In this document: one piece after another, positions 8,492 to 17,804 of the stretch
Layout of the letters: each line of letters begins with the position of its first letter
How positions within the stretch are numbered: the first letter of the stretch is position 1
Assembly (NCBI GenBank): GCA_025370075.1
Contig: CP073016.1
Location: 2,852,001 to 2,916,000 of the forward strand
Direction: 5' to 3'
Origin: Chryseotalea sp. WA131a
Lineage (GTDB): Bacteria; Bacteroidota; Bacteroidia; Cytophagales; Cyclobacteriaceae
Length of the DNA stretch: 64,000 nucleotides
The notes under the pieces: model-generated
Database searches by the model: none
What the model saw: only the letters and a program-made list of their open reading frames with translations
Told to the model about the DNA's origin: nothing
Made by a program: the position numbers and the translations under genes

Positions 8492-8970
8492 CCAAAGTAG
8501 TTTTAGCATTGTTGACTGGTTGCTTATTTTTTGCAACCGCCTGCGACTCCAGCCGATTGTATGAAACCAACATGGAGTTTAAAAACAGAAGTTGGAATGT
8601 CAGCGAGAAGGTTTCGGTGGAATTTGAAATTACTGATACCGTTCAGCGTTACAACGTATACCTCAACGTACGCAATTCGTTGGATTACCCCTACTCACGG
8701 ATTTTTGTTAATTATACGTTACAAGACTCAACCAGTGCGAACCTAGAAAAAAAAATGATTGGCGAAAATCTATTCGATCAAAAAACAGGCGAGCCATTTG
8801 GCCAAAGTGGCATTGGCGATTTGTACGACCATCAATTTCCCATTCTTTCGAATTATATTTTTCACACAGCGGGTAAATACAAAATCACCTTTGAGCAATT
8901 TATGCGGCAAGATACTTTGCAGGGTGTGATAGCAGTGGGGGCGAGAGTTGAAAGTGTTGAAACAAAATAA
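8488..8970 (+). CDS. gldH: Gliding motility lipoprotein GldH
   Basis: A 160-residue lipoprotein. The signal peptide ends in a lipobox (LFFATAC, Cys about residue 19), followed by DSSRLYETNMEFKNRSW, typical of GldH. The family is needed for gliding and for the type IX secretion machinery in Bacteroidota. It overlaps ricT by 4 bp, the usual gene pair in this phylum. The 192 bp that follow contain no clear gene. Confidence 0.88.
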   Translation: MTKVVLALLTGCLFFATACDSSRLYETNMEFKNRSWNVSEKVSVEFEITDTVQRYNVYLNVRNSLDYPYSRIFVNYTLQDSTSANLEKKMIGENLFDQKTGEPFGQSGIGDLYDHQFPILSNYIFHTAGKYKITFEQFMRQDTLQGVIAVGARVESVETK

Positions 8971-9162
8971 TCGTAGCTTAGTTGGGGGTCACAATTTGAT
9001 CATAATTTTAGTGAAGAGCTTTGCAAGAACATAGATGAAGTAAAGTTTAGCCCAAAAGAAACAGATTGCGCAATTATTTGGTTAATTAACTACAAATGAT
9101 CCCAACTGGTTCTAGCCTTTCCGGGAAGACTAAATTGTAAACATAAAATCACAAATTAAAGA

Positions 9163-10260
9163 ATGCTTGGCCACCGGTTTTCAAAATTCACCCCCCCACC
9201 CGATCAAGAGAAGAGCGATTTCGAACGATTGCTGAAGATTTTCATGCAGTTGGTATTGATTACGGCCGGCAATGTGGGCGAGGCATTGCAATGGCTCACC
9301 GAAGTGGACAAACAATATGGTCTCACCAACGATAAGTATGGAATGGGCGATTTTATTGAAGACCTCAAAAGAAATGGGTACATCACCGATGAAGGACCCA
9401 AGGGAGAATTCAAATTAAAGGCAAAAGCCGAACAGAACTTACGTGAGCGCGCCTTGGAAGAAATTTTTGGGAAACTAAAAAAAACAAAAGGGGGAGATCA
9501 CAAAACTCCGCACAGTGGCCGTGGCGATGAAACCACCACCGATAGACGCGAGTATGAATTTGGCGACTCGGTGGAAAACATTTCAGTTACTGATTCGCTG
9601 CGCAATGCCCAAGTGAACCATGGGCTAGACGATTTTCTAATGACTGAAAATGACCTGGAGGTGATGGAGAACGAGTTTAAAACCCAAACCTCCACCGTGC
9701 TGATGATCGATATTTCTCATTCCATGATTTTGTATGGTGAAGATCGCATCACTCCAGCCAAAACCGTTGCCATGGCCTTGTCTGAATTGATCACCAAAAA
9801 ATACCCAAAAGACACGCTGGATATTTTGGTTTTTGGTGATGATGCGTGGCAAATTGAAATCAAAGATTTGCCTTACCTGCAAGTGGGGCCGTATCACACC
9901 AATACCGTGGCGGGGCTTGAGCTGGCGATGGATATTTTAAGGCGTAAAAAAAATAGCAACAAGCAAATTTTCATGATCACCGATGGCAAGCCCACGTGCA
10001 TCAAGCAAGGGATCAAGTATTATAAAAACAGTTTTGGGCTTGATCAAAAAATATTGAACAAAACCCTTGACTTGGCCACGCAATTGCGGAAAATAAAAGT
10101 GCCTGTTACTACTTTTATGATTGCCACCGACCCCTACTTAAAAACCTTCGTTCGCGAGTTTACAAAAGCCAACAACGGCAACGCCTACTACAGCAGCTTA
10201 AAGGGCTTGGGCAATTTGGTGTTTGAAGATTTTAAGAGAAACCGAACTAAAAATTTATAA
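9163..10260 (+). CDS. VWA-domain protein, partner of a MoxR-type ATPase
   Basis: 365 residues. The N-terminal helical region (about 1-110) ends in a charged linker. A von Willebrand factor A domain occupies about 170-355, with the MIDAS motif DISHSM near its start, MITDGKP in the middle and MIATDPYL late. No signal peptide or membrane helix is seen, so it is probably cytoplasmic. It precedes the AAA+ gene by 50 bp. In MoxR-VWA systems the ATPase and the VWA protein act together as a chaperone or metal-insertion pair. The substrate here is unknown. Confidence 0.8.
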   Translation: MLGHRFSKFTPPPDQEKSDFERLLKIFMQLVLITAGNVGEALQWLTEVDKQYGLTNDKYGMGDFIEDLKRNGYITDEGPKGEFKLKAKAEQNLRERALEEIFGKLKKTKGGDHKTPHSGRGDETTTDRREYEFGDSVENISVTDSLRNAQVNHGLDDFLMTENDLEVMENEFKTQTSTVLMIDISHSMILYGEDRITPAKTVAMALSELITKKYPKDTLDILVFGDDAWQIEIKDLPYLQVGPYHTNTVAGLELAMDILRRKKNSNKQIFMITDGKPTCIKQGIKYYKNSFGLDQKILNKTLDLATQLRKIKVPVTTFMIATDPYLKTFVREFTKANNGNAYYSSLKGLGNLVFEDFKRNRTKNL

Positions 10261-10270
10261 GAGGCAATTT

Positions 10271-10305
10271 CCTAACTACTATATTCTAACTCCTAACTAC
10301 TTATT
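10271..10305. repeat. Heptamer-periodic spacer
   Basis: Five consecutive 7-base units, CCTAACT, ACTATAT, TCTAACT, CCTAACT and ACTTATT, fill most of the 50-bp gap between the VWA and AAA+ genes. The period is 7, not 3. Similar 7-base periodicity occurs at 21465, 38421 and 49072. Confidence 0.5.
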
Positions 10306-10310
10306 CTAGA

Positions 10311-11834
10311 ATGAACAAAAATGAAAATATCAAAACACTGAGCGAATTAAAAAAGGCAGGCTACCAATACAAAACCATTAAAGAAGAGCTTAGGCAAAAC
10401 CTGATCGCAAAACTGAAGAAAAAAGAAAATGTGTTTGAAGGAATTTGGGGCTATGAAGAAACGGTGATACCCGATTTGGAAAGAGCGATTTTAGCTGGCC
10501 ATGACATCAACTTATTGGGTTTGCGCGGGCAAGCCAAAACGAGGTTGGCGCGGTTAATGGTTCATTTGCTGGACGAATACATTCCTGTAATTGAAGGTTC
10601 CGAATTAAATGATGATCCGCTGCATCCCATTTCGCACTATGGAGTGGATAAGGTAAAAGAGTTGGGCGACAACACCCCCATCACATGGCTTCACCGCGAT
10701 GACCGCTACACCGAAAAATTGGCCACACCCGATGTATCGATTGCCGATTTAATTGGTGATGTAGATCCAATCAAAGCTGCTTCTTTAAAGTTGCCGTATT
10801 CAGATGAGCGGGTGATTCATTTTGGTTTGATACCTCGCTCGCACCGCAGCATTTTTGTGATTAACGAATTACCAGATTTGCAGGCACGCATTCAAGTGGC
10901 GCTTTTCAATATTTTACAAGAGGGCGATATCCAGATTCGCGGTTTCAAACTCCGATTGCCGTTGCAAATTCAATTTGTGTTTACGGCCAACCCTGAAGAT
11001 TACACCAATCGCGGAAGCATTGTTACACCATTAAAAGACCGCATCGATAGCCAAATCATTACACACTATCCCAAAACATTGGAAATCGGAAAACGCATTA
11101 CCCAACAAGAGGCCAACATTCACGCAGACCAAAAGAAACTAATTTCAGGTGCCGAGATCACGAAAGATTTAATCGAGCAAATTGCCATTGAAGCGCGCAA
11201 GAGCGAATTTGTGGATGCCAAGAGTGGCGTATCTGCCCGGTTAACAATTTCTGCTTACGAAAATTTGATTGCCGCAGCCGAGCGCAGAGCATTGATCAAC
11301 CAAGAGAAGAGTACTGTTATTCGCATTTCTGATTTTGTTGGGGTAATTCCCAGCATCACAGGCAAAGTAGAATTGGTGTACGAAGGCCAACAAGAAGGCC
11401 CTGGCATAGTAGCGCAAAACTTGGTTGGCAAGGCCATTCGGACACAGTTCATTCAATATTTTCCAGATCCAGAAAAGTTCAGAAAACAAAAAGAGAAAAG
11501 CCCTTACAAAAAAATATCATCCTGGTTTGGCGATGGCAACAGCCTTGACCTATTGCACGATATGCCCAATAGCGATTACGAAAAAACATTGAAGTCAGTG
11601 CCGGGATTAGCAGACTTAGTGAATGAATACCATAAAGCACAAGACATTTCCATGAAATTGTTTTTGATGGAATTTGCCCTTCATGGTTTGGCGGAATACA
11701 GCCTCATCAGCAAACATAACTTGAGTTCGGGTTTACAATTTAAAGACCTGCTGAGCAGCATGTTTACCATGCCCACGTTTGACGAAGACGATACTGAAGA
11801 AGATGATGACTTGATGAGCGGACGCCAGAATTAA
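10311..11834 (+). CDS. MoxR/magnesium-chelatase-I-like AAA+ ATPase
   Basis: 507 residues. An AAA+ core starts with Walker A LLGLRGQAKTRLARLM (about residues 64-79) and has a Walker B-like FVINELPDLQ (about 181-190). The sensor region ANPEDYTNRGSIVTPLKDR (about 226-244) is typical of MgCl-chelatase I/MoxR proteins. The C-terminal third is helical and ends in an acidic tail (DEDDTEEDDD). It lies between the VWA gene and the AlbA_2 gene, 1 bp from the latter, probably as one operon. It is not a chlorophyll gene here, since no other pigment genes are present. A chaperone or stress role is likely. Confidence 0.82.
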   Translation: MNKNENIKTLSELKKAGYQYKTIKEELRQNLIAKLKKKENVFEGIWGYEETVIPDLERAILAGHDINLLGLRGQAKTRLARLMVHLLDEYIPVIEGSELNDDPLHPISHYGVDKVKELGDNTPITWLHRDDRYTEKLATPDVSIADLIGDVDPIKAASLKLPYSDERVIHFGLIPRSHRSIFVINELPDLQARIQVALFNILQEGDIQIRGFKLRLPLQIQFVFTANPEDYTNRGSIVTPLKDRIDSQIITHYPKTLEIGKRITQQEANIHADQKKLISGAEITKDLIEQIAIEARKSEFVDAKSGVSARLTISAYENLIAAAERRALINQEKSTVIRISDFVGVIPSITGKVELVYEGQQEGPGIVAQNLVGKAIRTQFIQYFPDPEKFRKQKEKSPYKKISSWFGDGNSLDLLHDMPNSDYEKTLKSVPGLADLVNEYHKAQDISMKLFLMEFALHGLAEYSLISKHNLSSGLQFKDLLSSMFTMPTFDEDDTEEDDDLMSGRQN

Positions 11835-11835
11835 T

Positions 11836-12522
11836 ATGAATCACCTGCACCTCAAAGACCTCGAGGCAATTGAGCTTGATGAAGATCAATTGTTTGAGCT
11901 GCGACAGTTAGTGGCGGAAGGAGAGGGAGGGCAACTAGAGTTTAAAAGAAGAGCGAGTGATCCCGGTCGGATTGTGCGTGAGTTGATTGCTTTTGCCAAT
12001 ACCCACGGGGGCACATTATTGGTAGGGGTAAACGATGACGGGGATATTTCCGGGGTCAAGTTTCCAGAAGACGAATCGATGGGTATTGTGGAAACCTTAC
12101 AAAAATCTTGCAGGCCACCATTGGTCTATCATGAATCCGTTATCGCACTTTCAGAAACCAAATTCATTATTCGGTATGATATTCCGCAAAGCGACAAACG
12201 TCCACACTTTTTTGTGGATAAAGGTCTTACAGAAAGCTATGTACGAGTGAACGACATGAGTATTAAAGCTTCCGCTGAGATGCAGGAAATCATTAAGCGG
12301 TCGAAAAAGAAAAAAGACATACGATTTGCCTATGGTGAACATGAAAAATTATTGATGACTTATTTGGCAGAACACACGACCATCACTCTTGACAAATTTC
12401 GTGCATTGACCAAACTAAATCGCTTTAAGGCATCGCGTAAGCTGATTTTATTAGTGCTGGCAAATGTGCTTAAGATAACCGCCTCTGAAAAGGGGGATAT
12501 TTATTCAATGCCCTTACGTTAA
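11836..12522 (+). CDS. AlbA_2 (Schlafen-type) domain protein
   Basis: 228 residues. The AlbA_2 domain covers about 10-140, with the diagnostic EGGQLEFKR and ANTHGGTLLVGVNDDGDI. The C-terminal part (about 165-228) looks like a winged helix. Members of this family are putative nucleic-acid-binding or ATP-binding regulators, sometimes linked to defence. The start lies 1 bp after the AAA+ stop, so it is co-translated with the VWA-AAA+ pair. Confidence 0.8.
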   Translation: MNHLHLKDLEAIELDEDQLFELRQLVAEGEGGQLEFKRRASDPGRIVRELIAFANTHGGTLLVGVNDDGDISGVKFPEDESMGIVETLQKSCRPPLVYHESVIALSETKFIIRYDIPQSDKRPHFFVDKGLTESYVRVNDMSIKASAEMQEIIKRSKKKKDIRFAYGEHEKLLMTYLAEHTTITLDKFRALTKLNRFKASRKLILLVLANVLKITASEKGDIYSMPLR

Positions 12523-12539
12523 GACAGCAACTTCGGTGA

Positions 12540-12782
12540 TTGATTATAACGGTTAGCTTTGTAAAACAGCAAAGCCCCAGGGCAGTTGGTTGCCTGAAGT
12601 ACACCATCAGCCGGGTCATGCAGCTTATAAAACATCGTGCAGAATTGTTGGGCTATCATTTTGAAGGCGAAGAACTAAATACACTTTACGAAAACTTTTT
12701 GATCGTAGCAGACGAAAAGGGGAGTGTAGATAACGAAGACTTGCAAGTGTTAGTGGGAAATATGCCTGTATTATCTCGTTAA
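12540..12782 (+). pseudogene. Remnant resembling the end of the LeuA catalytic region
   Basis: An open stretch of about 80 codons without a convincing start (only TTG at 12540, or an internal ATG). Residues after about 27 resemble the helical segment at the end of the 2-isopropylmalate synthase catalytic part: KHRAELLGYHFEGEELNT, then a YENFLIVADEKG-type motif and NEDLQVLV. The upstream barrel and the downstream regulatory domain are absent. The likeness is from memory of the family. If right, this is the debris of a leuA-like gene. Confidence 0.45.
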
Positions 12783-12784
12783 CG

Positions 12785-13504
12785 CTAATCACGATTTTTA
12801 AACAGGAATCTAAAATATTGGAGGGTTGTTTTAAAAACCTTCATCTTCGATTGGCCTTGGCGCTTGCTTGAGTGCAACCGCATGGGCACTTCTATTACTT
12901 CTGCTCCTTGCTTTATGCATTTCACCAAAATTTCTAACATGCAAATAAAACCCGTCTCGGCTATTAGTGCAGGGCTTGCTTTTTTAATCGTTTGCAAAAT
13001 AGAAAGGCTATATACCCGATAGAATGAACTTAGCGTTAGCACTTGTACATTAAACAAAAACCGAAAAAGGAAATTAGCACACGCAGATGTAAACTTTCGA
13101 TAGAACGATGTTTGCTCAAAGCCTCCACCTTGTGCATAAACGGAGGCCAGCACTAAATCGTACTTCATTTTGTTCAGCATCAACATCACAGGTAATATCG
13201 AAAGATCAGAAGTGCAGTCGGCCTCTAAGGTGACTACGCAATCTGAATCTGATTTGCTCTCATTCAAAATCCATTCAAAGCCGGTGTTGAAGGCAGCACC
13301 CGGTCCACGGTTGATGCCGTCTCCCAAAATAATGAACAAGTTATCTTTAAATAAATCTTCAATAATCGCTTTGGATTGATCGGTTGATCCATCATCCGAG
13401 AAAACAAAAAACGCTTCCTCGGGCAACGAAAAATCAGCTAACTCGCGGTAGAGGTTGGGGATATTTTTCTCTTCATTAAAAACGGGAATCAGAAAAAAAA
13501 TCAT
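12785..13504 (-). CDS. Family 2 glycosyltransferase
   Basis: 239 residues of the dolichol-phosphate-mannose-synthase-like type. The start MIFFLIPVFNEEKNIPNLY, then SDDGSTDQSK and a TLEADCTSDLS region near the centre are the nucleotide-sugar-binding motifs. No C-terminal membrane helices are evident, so it is a soluble or peripheral enzyme. Its start overlaps the end of the epimerase gene by 4 bp, so the two probably act on the same glycan or lipid-linked sugar. Confidence 0.82.
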   Translation of the reverse strand: MIFFLIPVFNEEKNIPNLYRELADFSLPEEAFFVFSDDGSTDQSKAIIEDLFKDNLFIILGDGINRGPGAAFNTGFEWILNESKSDSDCVVTLEADCTSDLSILPVMLMLNKMKYDLVLASVYAQGGGFEQTSFYRKFTSACANFLFRFLFNVQVLTLSSFYRVYSLSILQTIKKASPALIAETGFICMLEILVKCIKQGAEVIEVPMRLHSSKRQGQSKMKVFKTTLQYFRFLFKNRD

Positions 13505-14475
13505 TTGGTCTGATCTATCTCCTTTAGTGTGATGCGAATGGCTTCGGCCAATTTTACTTGTGGTGCATATCCAAGAATAGATTTTGCTTTCTGTAAATCG
13601 GGTATTCTTCGCTGAATATCTTTGTATTTACCGAAAACTTCACTCATTGGCACAAATTTGATCTTCAATTTTTTTCCGGTATTGGCAATTTCGTGAATCA
13701 ACTTGGCAGTATCCAAAACAGACAATTCTTCATCATTGCCAATGTTTATCAATTCACCGACTGCTTTTTCACTTTCTAGAGCGAGCACCGTGCCGTTCAC
13801 CAAATCGGTGACAAAACCCATTGATCGTGTTTGGGTTCCATCGCCATGCACCACCACTTCTTCATCATTTAAAATAGCTCGGATGAAAATAGGCACATGC
13901 CCGCCACTCCAGGCAAAATTTGATCGAGGACTGAAGCCTCCAAAATAACGAATTACTACCACAGGCACTTTGTGGTCGTTGTAATAACCAAAAGCAAGTT
14001 GCTCCCCATACAATTTAGAAACAGCATAGCTCCAGCGTTTAATCATACTGGGGCCGATAAGCAAATCACCATCTTCATTAAGTGGCAGATCAGGCGACAT
14101 GCCATACACATCAGAGGTAGAAGCAAACACCACTTTGCAGCCCCACATTTTAGCCACTTCAAAAACATTTTCAGTGCCTTTGGTATTCACCATGAGCGTG
14201 GGCAGGCTAATGTCCTTCTCTGAAATTTTCTTTACCGCAGCCAAATGAATGATCGTAGTAACATCTTTGGCCAAAATTTTAAGCGTATCAAAATCAAGGA
14301 TATTAACGCGATAGAATTTGAAATTAGGATTTTTTACGCTGTTGGATAGATTGTTCATGCTTCCGTACGACAGGTCATCAATCCCAGTAACGGCATAGCC
14401 TCTTTCCAATAAAATTTCTGACAAGTGAGAACCGATCATCCCGGCAACGCCTGTAATTAATACATGATTATGCAC
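13501..14475 (-). CDS. NAD-dependent sugar epimerase/dehydratase
   Basis: 324-residue extended short-chain dehydrogenase. The Rossmann motif is TGVAGMIGSH (about residues 8-17). The catalytic Ser-Tyr-Lys set is seen in STSDVYG and YAVSKLYGEQ. The closest likeness is to UDP-glucose 4-epimerase-like enzymes of cell-surface sugar pathways; the exact sugar cannot be read. It precedes and overlaps the GT2 gene. The 187 bp upstream (14476-14662) hold no gene. Confidence 0.85.
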   Translation of the reverse strand: MHNHVLITGVAGMIGSHLSEILLERGYAVTGIDDLSYGSMNNLSNSVKNPNFKFYRVNILDFDTLKILAKDVTTIIHLAAVKKISEKDISLPTLMVNTKGTENVFEVAKMWGCKVVFASTSDVYGMSPDLPLNEDGDLLIGPSMIKRWSYAVSKLYGEQLAFGYYNDHKVPVVVIRYFGGFSPRSNFAWSGGHVPIFIRAILNDEEVVVHGDGTQTRSMGFVTDLVNGTVLALESEKAVGELINIGNDEELSVLDTAKLIHEIANTGKKLKIKFVPMSEVFGKYKDIQRRIPDLQKAKSILGYAPQVKLAEAIRITLKEIDQTK

Positions 14476-14662
14476 GTTATTGAATTTACTTGAAGTCTAT
14501 GAAAAAACTTTTAAATATACTATGACATAAACAAAGTAAAGTAAGGATTAGGTACTGATTAGATTAATACTACTCGCAATCGCAACGACCACAGAGTGAA
14601 TTATATATCGCCTACAGTATCTGACGATTGGTTTTTAGAGGCGAAGTTTTTGTGCCAAACCA

Positions 14663-16108
14663 TCAGCCTTTCCTCAGCACGCTGTTTCTTTTGCTGTATC
14701 CAAAATAAATAATTAACCCGAACAACAACCATCCAAAAGCCATTAGTTGTGTTTTGTAGTCTAAACCGACAATAAGAGCGGTACAGATAATTGCACCTAA
14801 TGCCGGAATCAATGGCACTAACGGTGTTTTAAATGGACGAACTGCATGGGGATTTTTGATCCTCATCACCCAAATGCCAACGCACACCAGTACAAATGCG
14901 AAGAGTGTCCCAAAGCTTGTTAGGTTTCCTACCAAGCTCTCCGGTAAAAAAGCACCGAAGGGTAATACGCAGAAAAGTAAAATCAAATTCGACTTATAGG
15001 GAGTTCTAAATTTTGGATGCAAGTCTGAGAACACCTTTGAAATGAGGCCATCTTTTGACATGGAGAAGAAGACCCGCGATTGCCCCATCAGCATGACTAG
15101 AATGACCGAAGTAAATCCGGCCAGTATCGCCACAGTGATCAGCGGACCAAGCCATTCATACCCAATCATATATTTATTGATTGCATAAACTACGGAAGCT
15201 TCGCGTCCTTCACCCCTAAATTCTGTCCAATTGGCAATGCCCGTAAGAACGTGTGAAAACAACACGAATAAAATAGTGCAGATTATAAGTGAACCCAAAA
15301 TGCCAATCGGCATATCGCGTTTAGGGTTTTTAGCCTCTTGGGCGGCTGTGGAAACCGCGTCAAAACCAATAAAAGCAAAAAATACAATTCCTGCTCCACC
15401 TAAGATTCCTCCCCAGCCGTGGCGATTCCATCCTTCTTGTCCAGGCATGGTTTCGGGTATTGTAAAAGGTGTATAATTTGCATCGTTTATAAAGCCCCAT
15501 CCTAAAAAAATAAAAACCAGAACGATCGAAACTTTTACAAACACAATGATCGCATTAATAAAGGCGGACTCTTGCATTCCTTTAATGAGAATTAATGTAA
15601 CTACTATCAGAATGATCACTGCAGGTACATTGATGATTCCGGTAATACCGTCTATGGATGTTTCAAAAGGTCCATGGCAAAATTCATAAGGTATTGCCCC
15701 GCCCAGCAAACTGTTTAAATACTGACTCCATGATATTGCTACCGTTGCCCCCGCAAGTGCATATTCCAATACCAATGCCCATCCAATGATCCAGGCCATA
15801 AACTCGCCCATGGTTACATAGGCATAGGCATAAGCGCTTCCTGCAATGGGTATCATGGACGCAAACTCTGCGTAACATAATCCAGCAAAGGCACAACCGA
15901 TTCCAGCAATAATGTACGATATAACAACTGCCGGCCCCGCTGCATCTCCTGCCGCTGTAGCCGTGCGAACAAATAGCCCTGCACCTATGATTGCGCCAAT
16001 GCCTAATGCAATAAGATTCCAAGGTCCTAATGTGCGCTTAAGGCCATTTCCAGAATCACCTGTTTGTGCCATCAATTGCTCAAGGGGCTTCTTTATAAAT
16101 AAACTCAT
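14663..16108 (-). CDS. APC-family amino acid permease
   Basis: 481-residue inner-membrane transporter of the cationic amino acid transporter/YfnA type, with about 12 hydrophobic segments. The first helix carries the consensus GIGAIIGAGLFVRTATAA (about residues 36-53). The segment with FFAFIGFDAVSTAAQEAKNP is the conserved helix 6 region. The extramembrane N-terminus (KRTLGPWNLI) is typical. The substrate is probably a cationic or neutral amino acid, not deducible here. It is a single gene. Confidence 0.87.
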   Translation of the reverse strand: MSLFIKKPLEQLMAQTGDSGNGLKRTLGPWNLIALGIGAIIGAGLFVRTATAAGDAAGPAVVISYIIAGIGCAFAGLCYAEFASMIPIAGSAYAYAYVTMGEFMAWIIGWALVLEYALAGATVAISWSQYLNSLLGGAIPYEFCHGPFETSIDGITGIINVPAVIILIVVTLILIKGMQESAFINAIIVFVKVSIVLVFIFLGWGFINDANYTPFTIPETMPGQEGWNRHGWGGILGGAGIVFFAFIGFDAVSTAAQEAKNPKRDMPIGILGSLIICTILFVLFSHVLTGIANWTEFRGEGREASVVYAINKYMIGYEWLGPLITVAILAGFTSVILVMLMGQSRVFFSMSKDGLISKVFSDLHPKFRTPYKSNLILLFCVLPFGAFLPESLVGNLTSFGTLFAFVLVCVGIWVMRIKNPHAVRPFKTPLVPLIPALGAIICTALIVGLDYKTQLMAFGWLLFGLIIYFGYSKRNSVLRKG

Positions 16109-16179
16109 GAAGAATTTGTTAAGTAAATATGAAGCCCTAAAAGTAAAAAGAATAATGGATTAAGGAAGGGGTATTTTGA

Positions 16180-17217
16180 TTAGGCGGCTTTTATTGACTT
16201 TACTTTTTTATAGATGGCGCGGCCTTCGGCAAAGGAAAGATAGGGGACACCCCGTTGGTGATTTTGTTTGCTAACGAGATAAAGATTCTTCCAATGGGTG
16301 AGCAGATCGGCCATGCCACGCCAAAGACTTGCGCCAGGGTGGTAGATGTGGGCAGGTTCTGCACCACATCCATTCAGTTCCACAATTTTTACGTTGCCGT
16401 TTTCTAAATCCTTTACTGATGCGCACCGCAAATCAAATCGGCCAAAATAAAAACCCTTGATTTGCTTGCTGATGCGGTCAAACGATTCGGAAAGTTGGGG
16501 GGTAATCAAGTGATTGGCATTCAAAAATGTAGTGCCCAAGCAATGGTTGCCGATCGAAATAAGTTCAATCGCTTCGCCTGGCTTTAGAATATGGTTCCAT
16601 TCCGTTTTATACTTTTCTGCAAGAATGTTCCATTGAATTCTGGCTCGATCATTTTCTTCAATCAATTGACCAAGGGTTTTGTGCCCATCCCCAACAACGC
16701 TTAAAAATTTTTTGCCTGTGATGGAATTTACAAACCCGTTTTCCTTTTGGGGAAAGCGTACATAATACACACCAAACTCTAGGGGCAGCTCCACCAGTTC
16801 TTGTGCAATAAAATCAATGCGTATTTCAGATAGGTATTGATCAATATCTCCGATTGATTTTATCTTACTTACCATCCACCCTCGTTCGCCTAAATCGGGT
16901 TTGAAGATGACGGGCAACTGCAACTGATTTTGATTTAACAGCGCTACTACTTTTTCTCTTGAAGCAGTGGCCTCAATCAATATCGTTTTCGGTTTTACCA
17001 AATCAGGAACCAATTGAAGCACCTCGTATTTCGATTCGCCCATCATGCCACCAGTGAGAATGCTGGGGTTGGAGGCGGAGAAATAAAACAGCGAGCGCTC
17101 TTTGAGGGCATACCAAATCCAAAGAAAAAAAAGCGGAAGTTGGATGATGCCAAAAGGCCAAAATTCCCAGTGGAAAAGTTTTGTTTTAAAATTTTGCAAA
17201 GCAACCAACCCACTCAC
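16180..17217 (-). CDS. Membrane-anchored ATP-grasp protein
   Basis: 345 residues. A hydrophobic segment near the N-terminus (FGIIQLPLFFLWIWYAL, about residues 22-38) probably anchors it. The ATP-grasp core follows: VIFKPDLGERGWMV (Lys and Gly-rich loop), a central AQELVELPLEFGVYYVR strand, RFDLRCAS and the metal-binding VKIVELNGCGAEP. It resembles D-alanine-D-alanine-ligase-fold proteins, but the acceptor is unknown. It starts with GTG immediately after the TAA of the DinB-like gene, indicating an operon. Confidence 0.7.
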   Translation of the reverse strand: MSGLVALQNFKTKLFHWEFWPFGIIQLPLFFLWIWYALKERSLFYFSASNPSILTGGMMGESKYEVLQLVPDLVKPKTILIEATASREKVVALLNQNQLQLPVIFKPDLGERGWMVSKIKSIGDIDQYLSEIRIDFIAQELVELPLEFGVYYVRFPQKENGFVNSITGKKFLSVVGDGHKTLGQLIEENDRARIQWNILAEKYKTEWNHILKPGEAIELISIGNHCLGTTFLNANHLITPQLSESFDRISKQIKGFYFGRFDLRCASVKDLENGNVKIVELNGCGAEPAHIYHPGASLWRGMADLLTHWKNLYLVSKQNHQRGVPYLSFAEGRAIYKKVKSIKAA

Positions 17218-17742
17218 TTAACGATTGATTGGGGCAAGCGCACCTCCTTTTTTATAACGAATGGTTGAAACGGCCACACCAAAATCGGGCGGCAGCGTGA
17301 TGTGAGGGGACACCTCGTGTACGCCTATTTTCATAATGGCCATGTGATGCACCGCGTGTTCGATATTGTAGGTCAGCTCGCGCCAGTAATTGGTGGCAAT
17401 GGAAATACAGCACTCATCACTGGTATGGTAGCCCACCTCCAATTGCAATGGCCGATCGATTTGTTGGAGCGAAATAAAGTGGTGGATGCGCGAAAGGTTA
17501 TTGAGGGCAATAAAGCGATCTGTTTCGATCAATTTATCGTGGCTTCGCTTGTCGTAGTTTACAATCCCTTTTTGATACCCCTCTTCCAGGCAGATAAAAA
17601 ATTCAATGGTGTGGCGCAAATGCTGCCCTAAGGTAGAATAGCTCAATGCCTTGGAAGGCTTTGTAAAGTCAGCGTCATTCAGTTGGCCAACTAAGTCAGA
17701 AAGTTGCTTTAGTATTGCTAAGCAGGCGTTGGTGAGTTGCAT
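17218..17742 (-). CDS. DinB-like four-helix protein
   Basis: 174 residues resembling the DinB/YfiT metal-binding superfamily, by the motifs LGQHLRHTIEFF (about residues 50-61) and NIEHAVHHMAIMKIG, which supply histidine ligands. Members include bacillithiol transferases and many uncharacterised proteins. The stop abuts the start of the ATP-grasp gene, so a joint function is possible. Confidence 0.7.
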   Translation of the reverse strand: MQLTNACLAILKQLSDLVGQLNDADFTKPSKALSYSTLGQHLRHTIEFFICLEEGYQKGIVNYDKRSHDKLIETDRFIALNNLSRIHHFISLQQIDRPLQLEVGYHTSDECCISIATNYWRELTYNIEHAVHHMAIMKIGVHEVSPHITLPPDFGVAVSTIRYKKGGALAPINR

Positions 17743-17804
17743 GAAATTGCTTTGCAGTAAAGTTATAGTAAAATTAACATTCCATGGTTTCCGTTCATCT
17801 GATT

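Noticed and set aside
8990..9100. Open stretch of about 42 codons on the plus strand ending near 9099 (SEELCKNIDEVKFSP)
   Set aside because: No start codon in frame and no recognised family. It could be a remnant, but length alone gives too little support.
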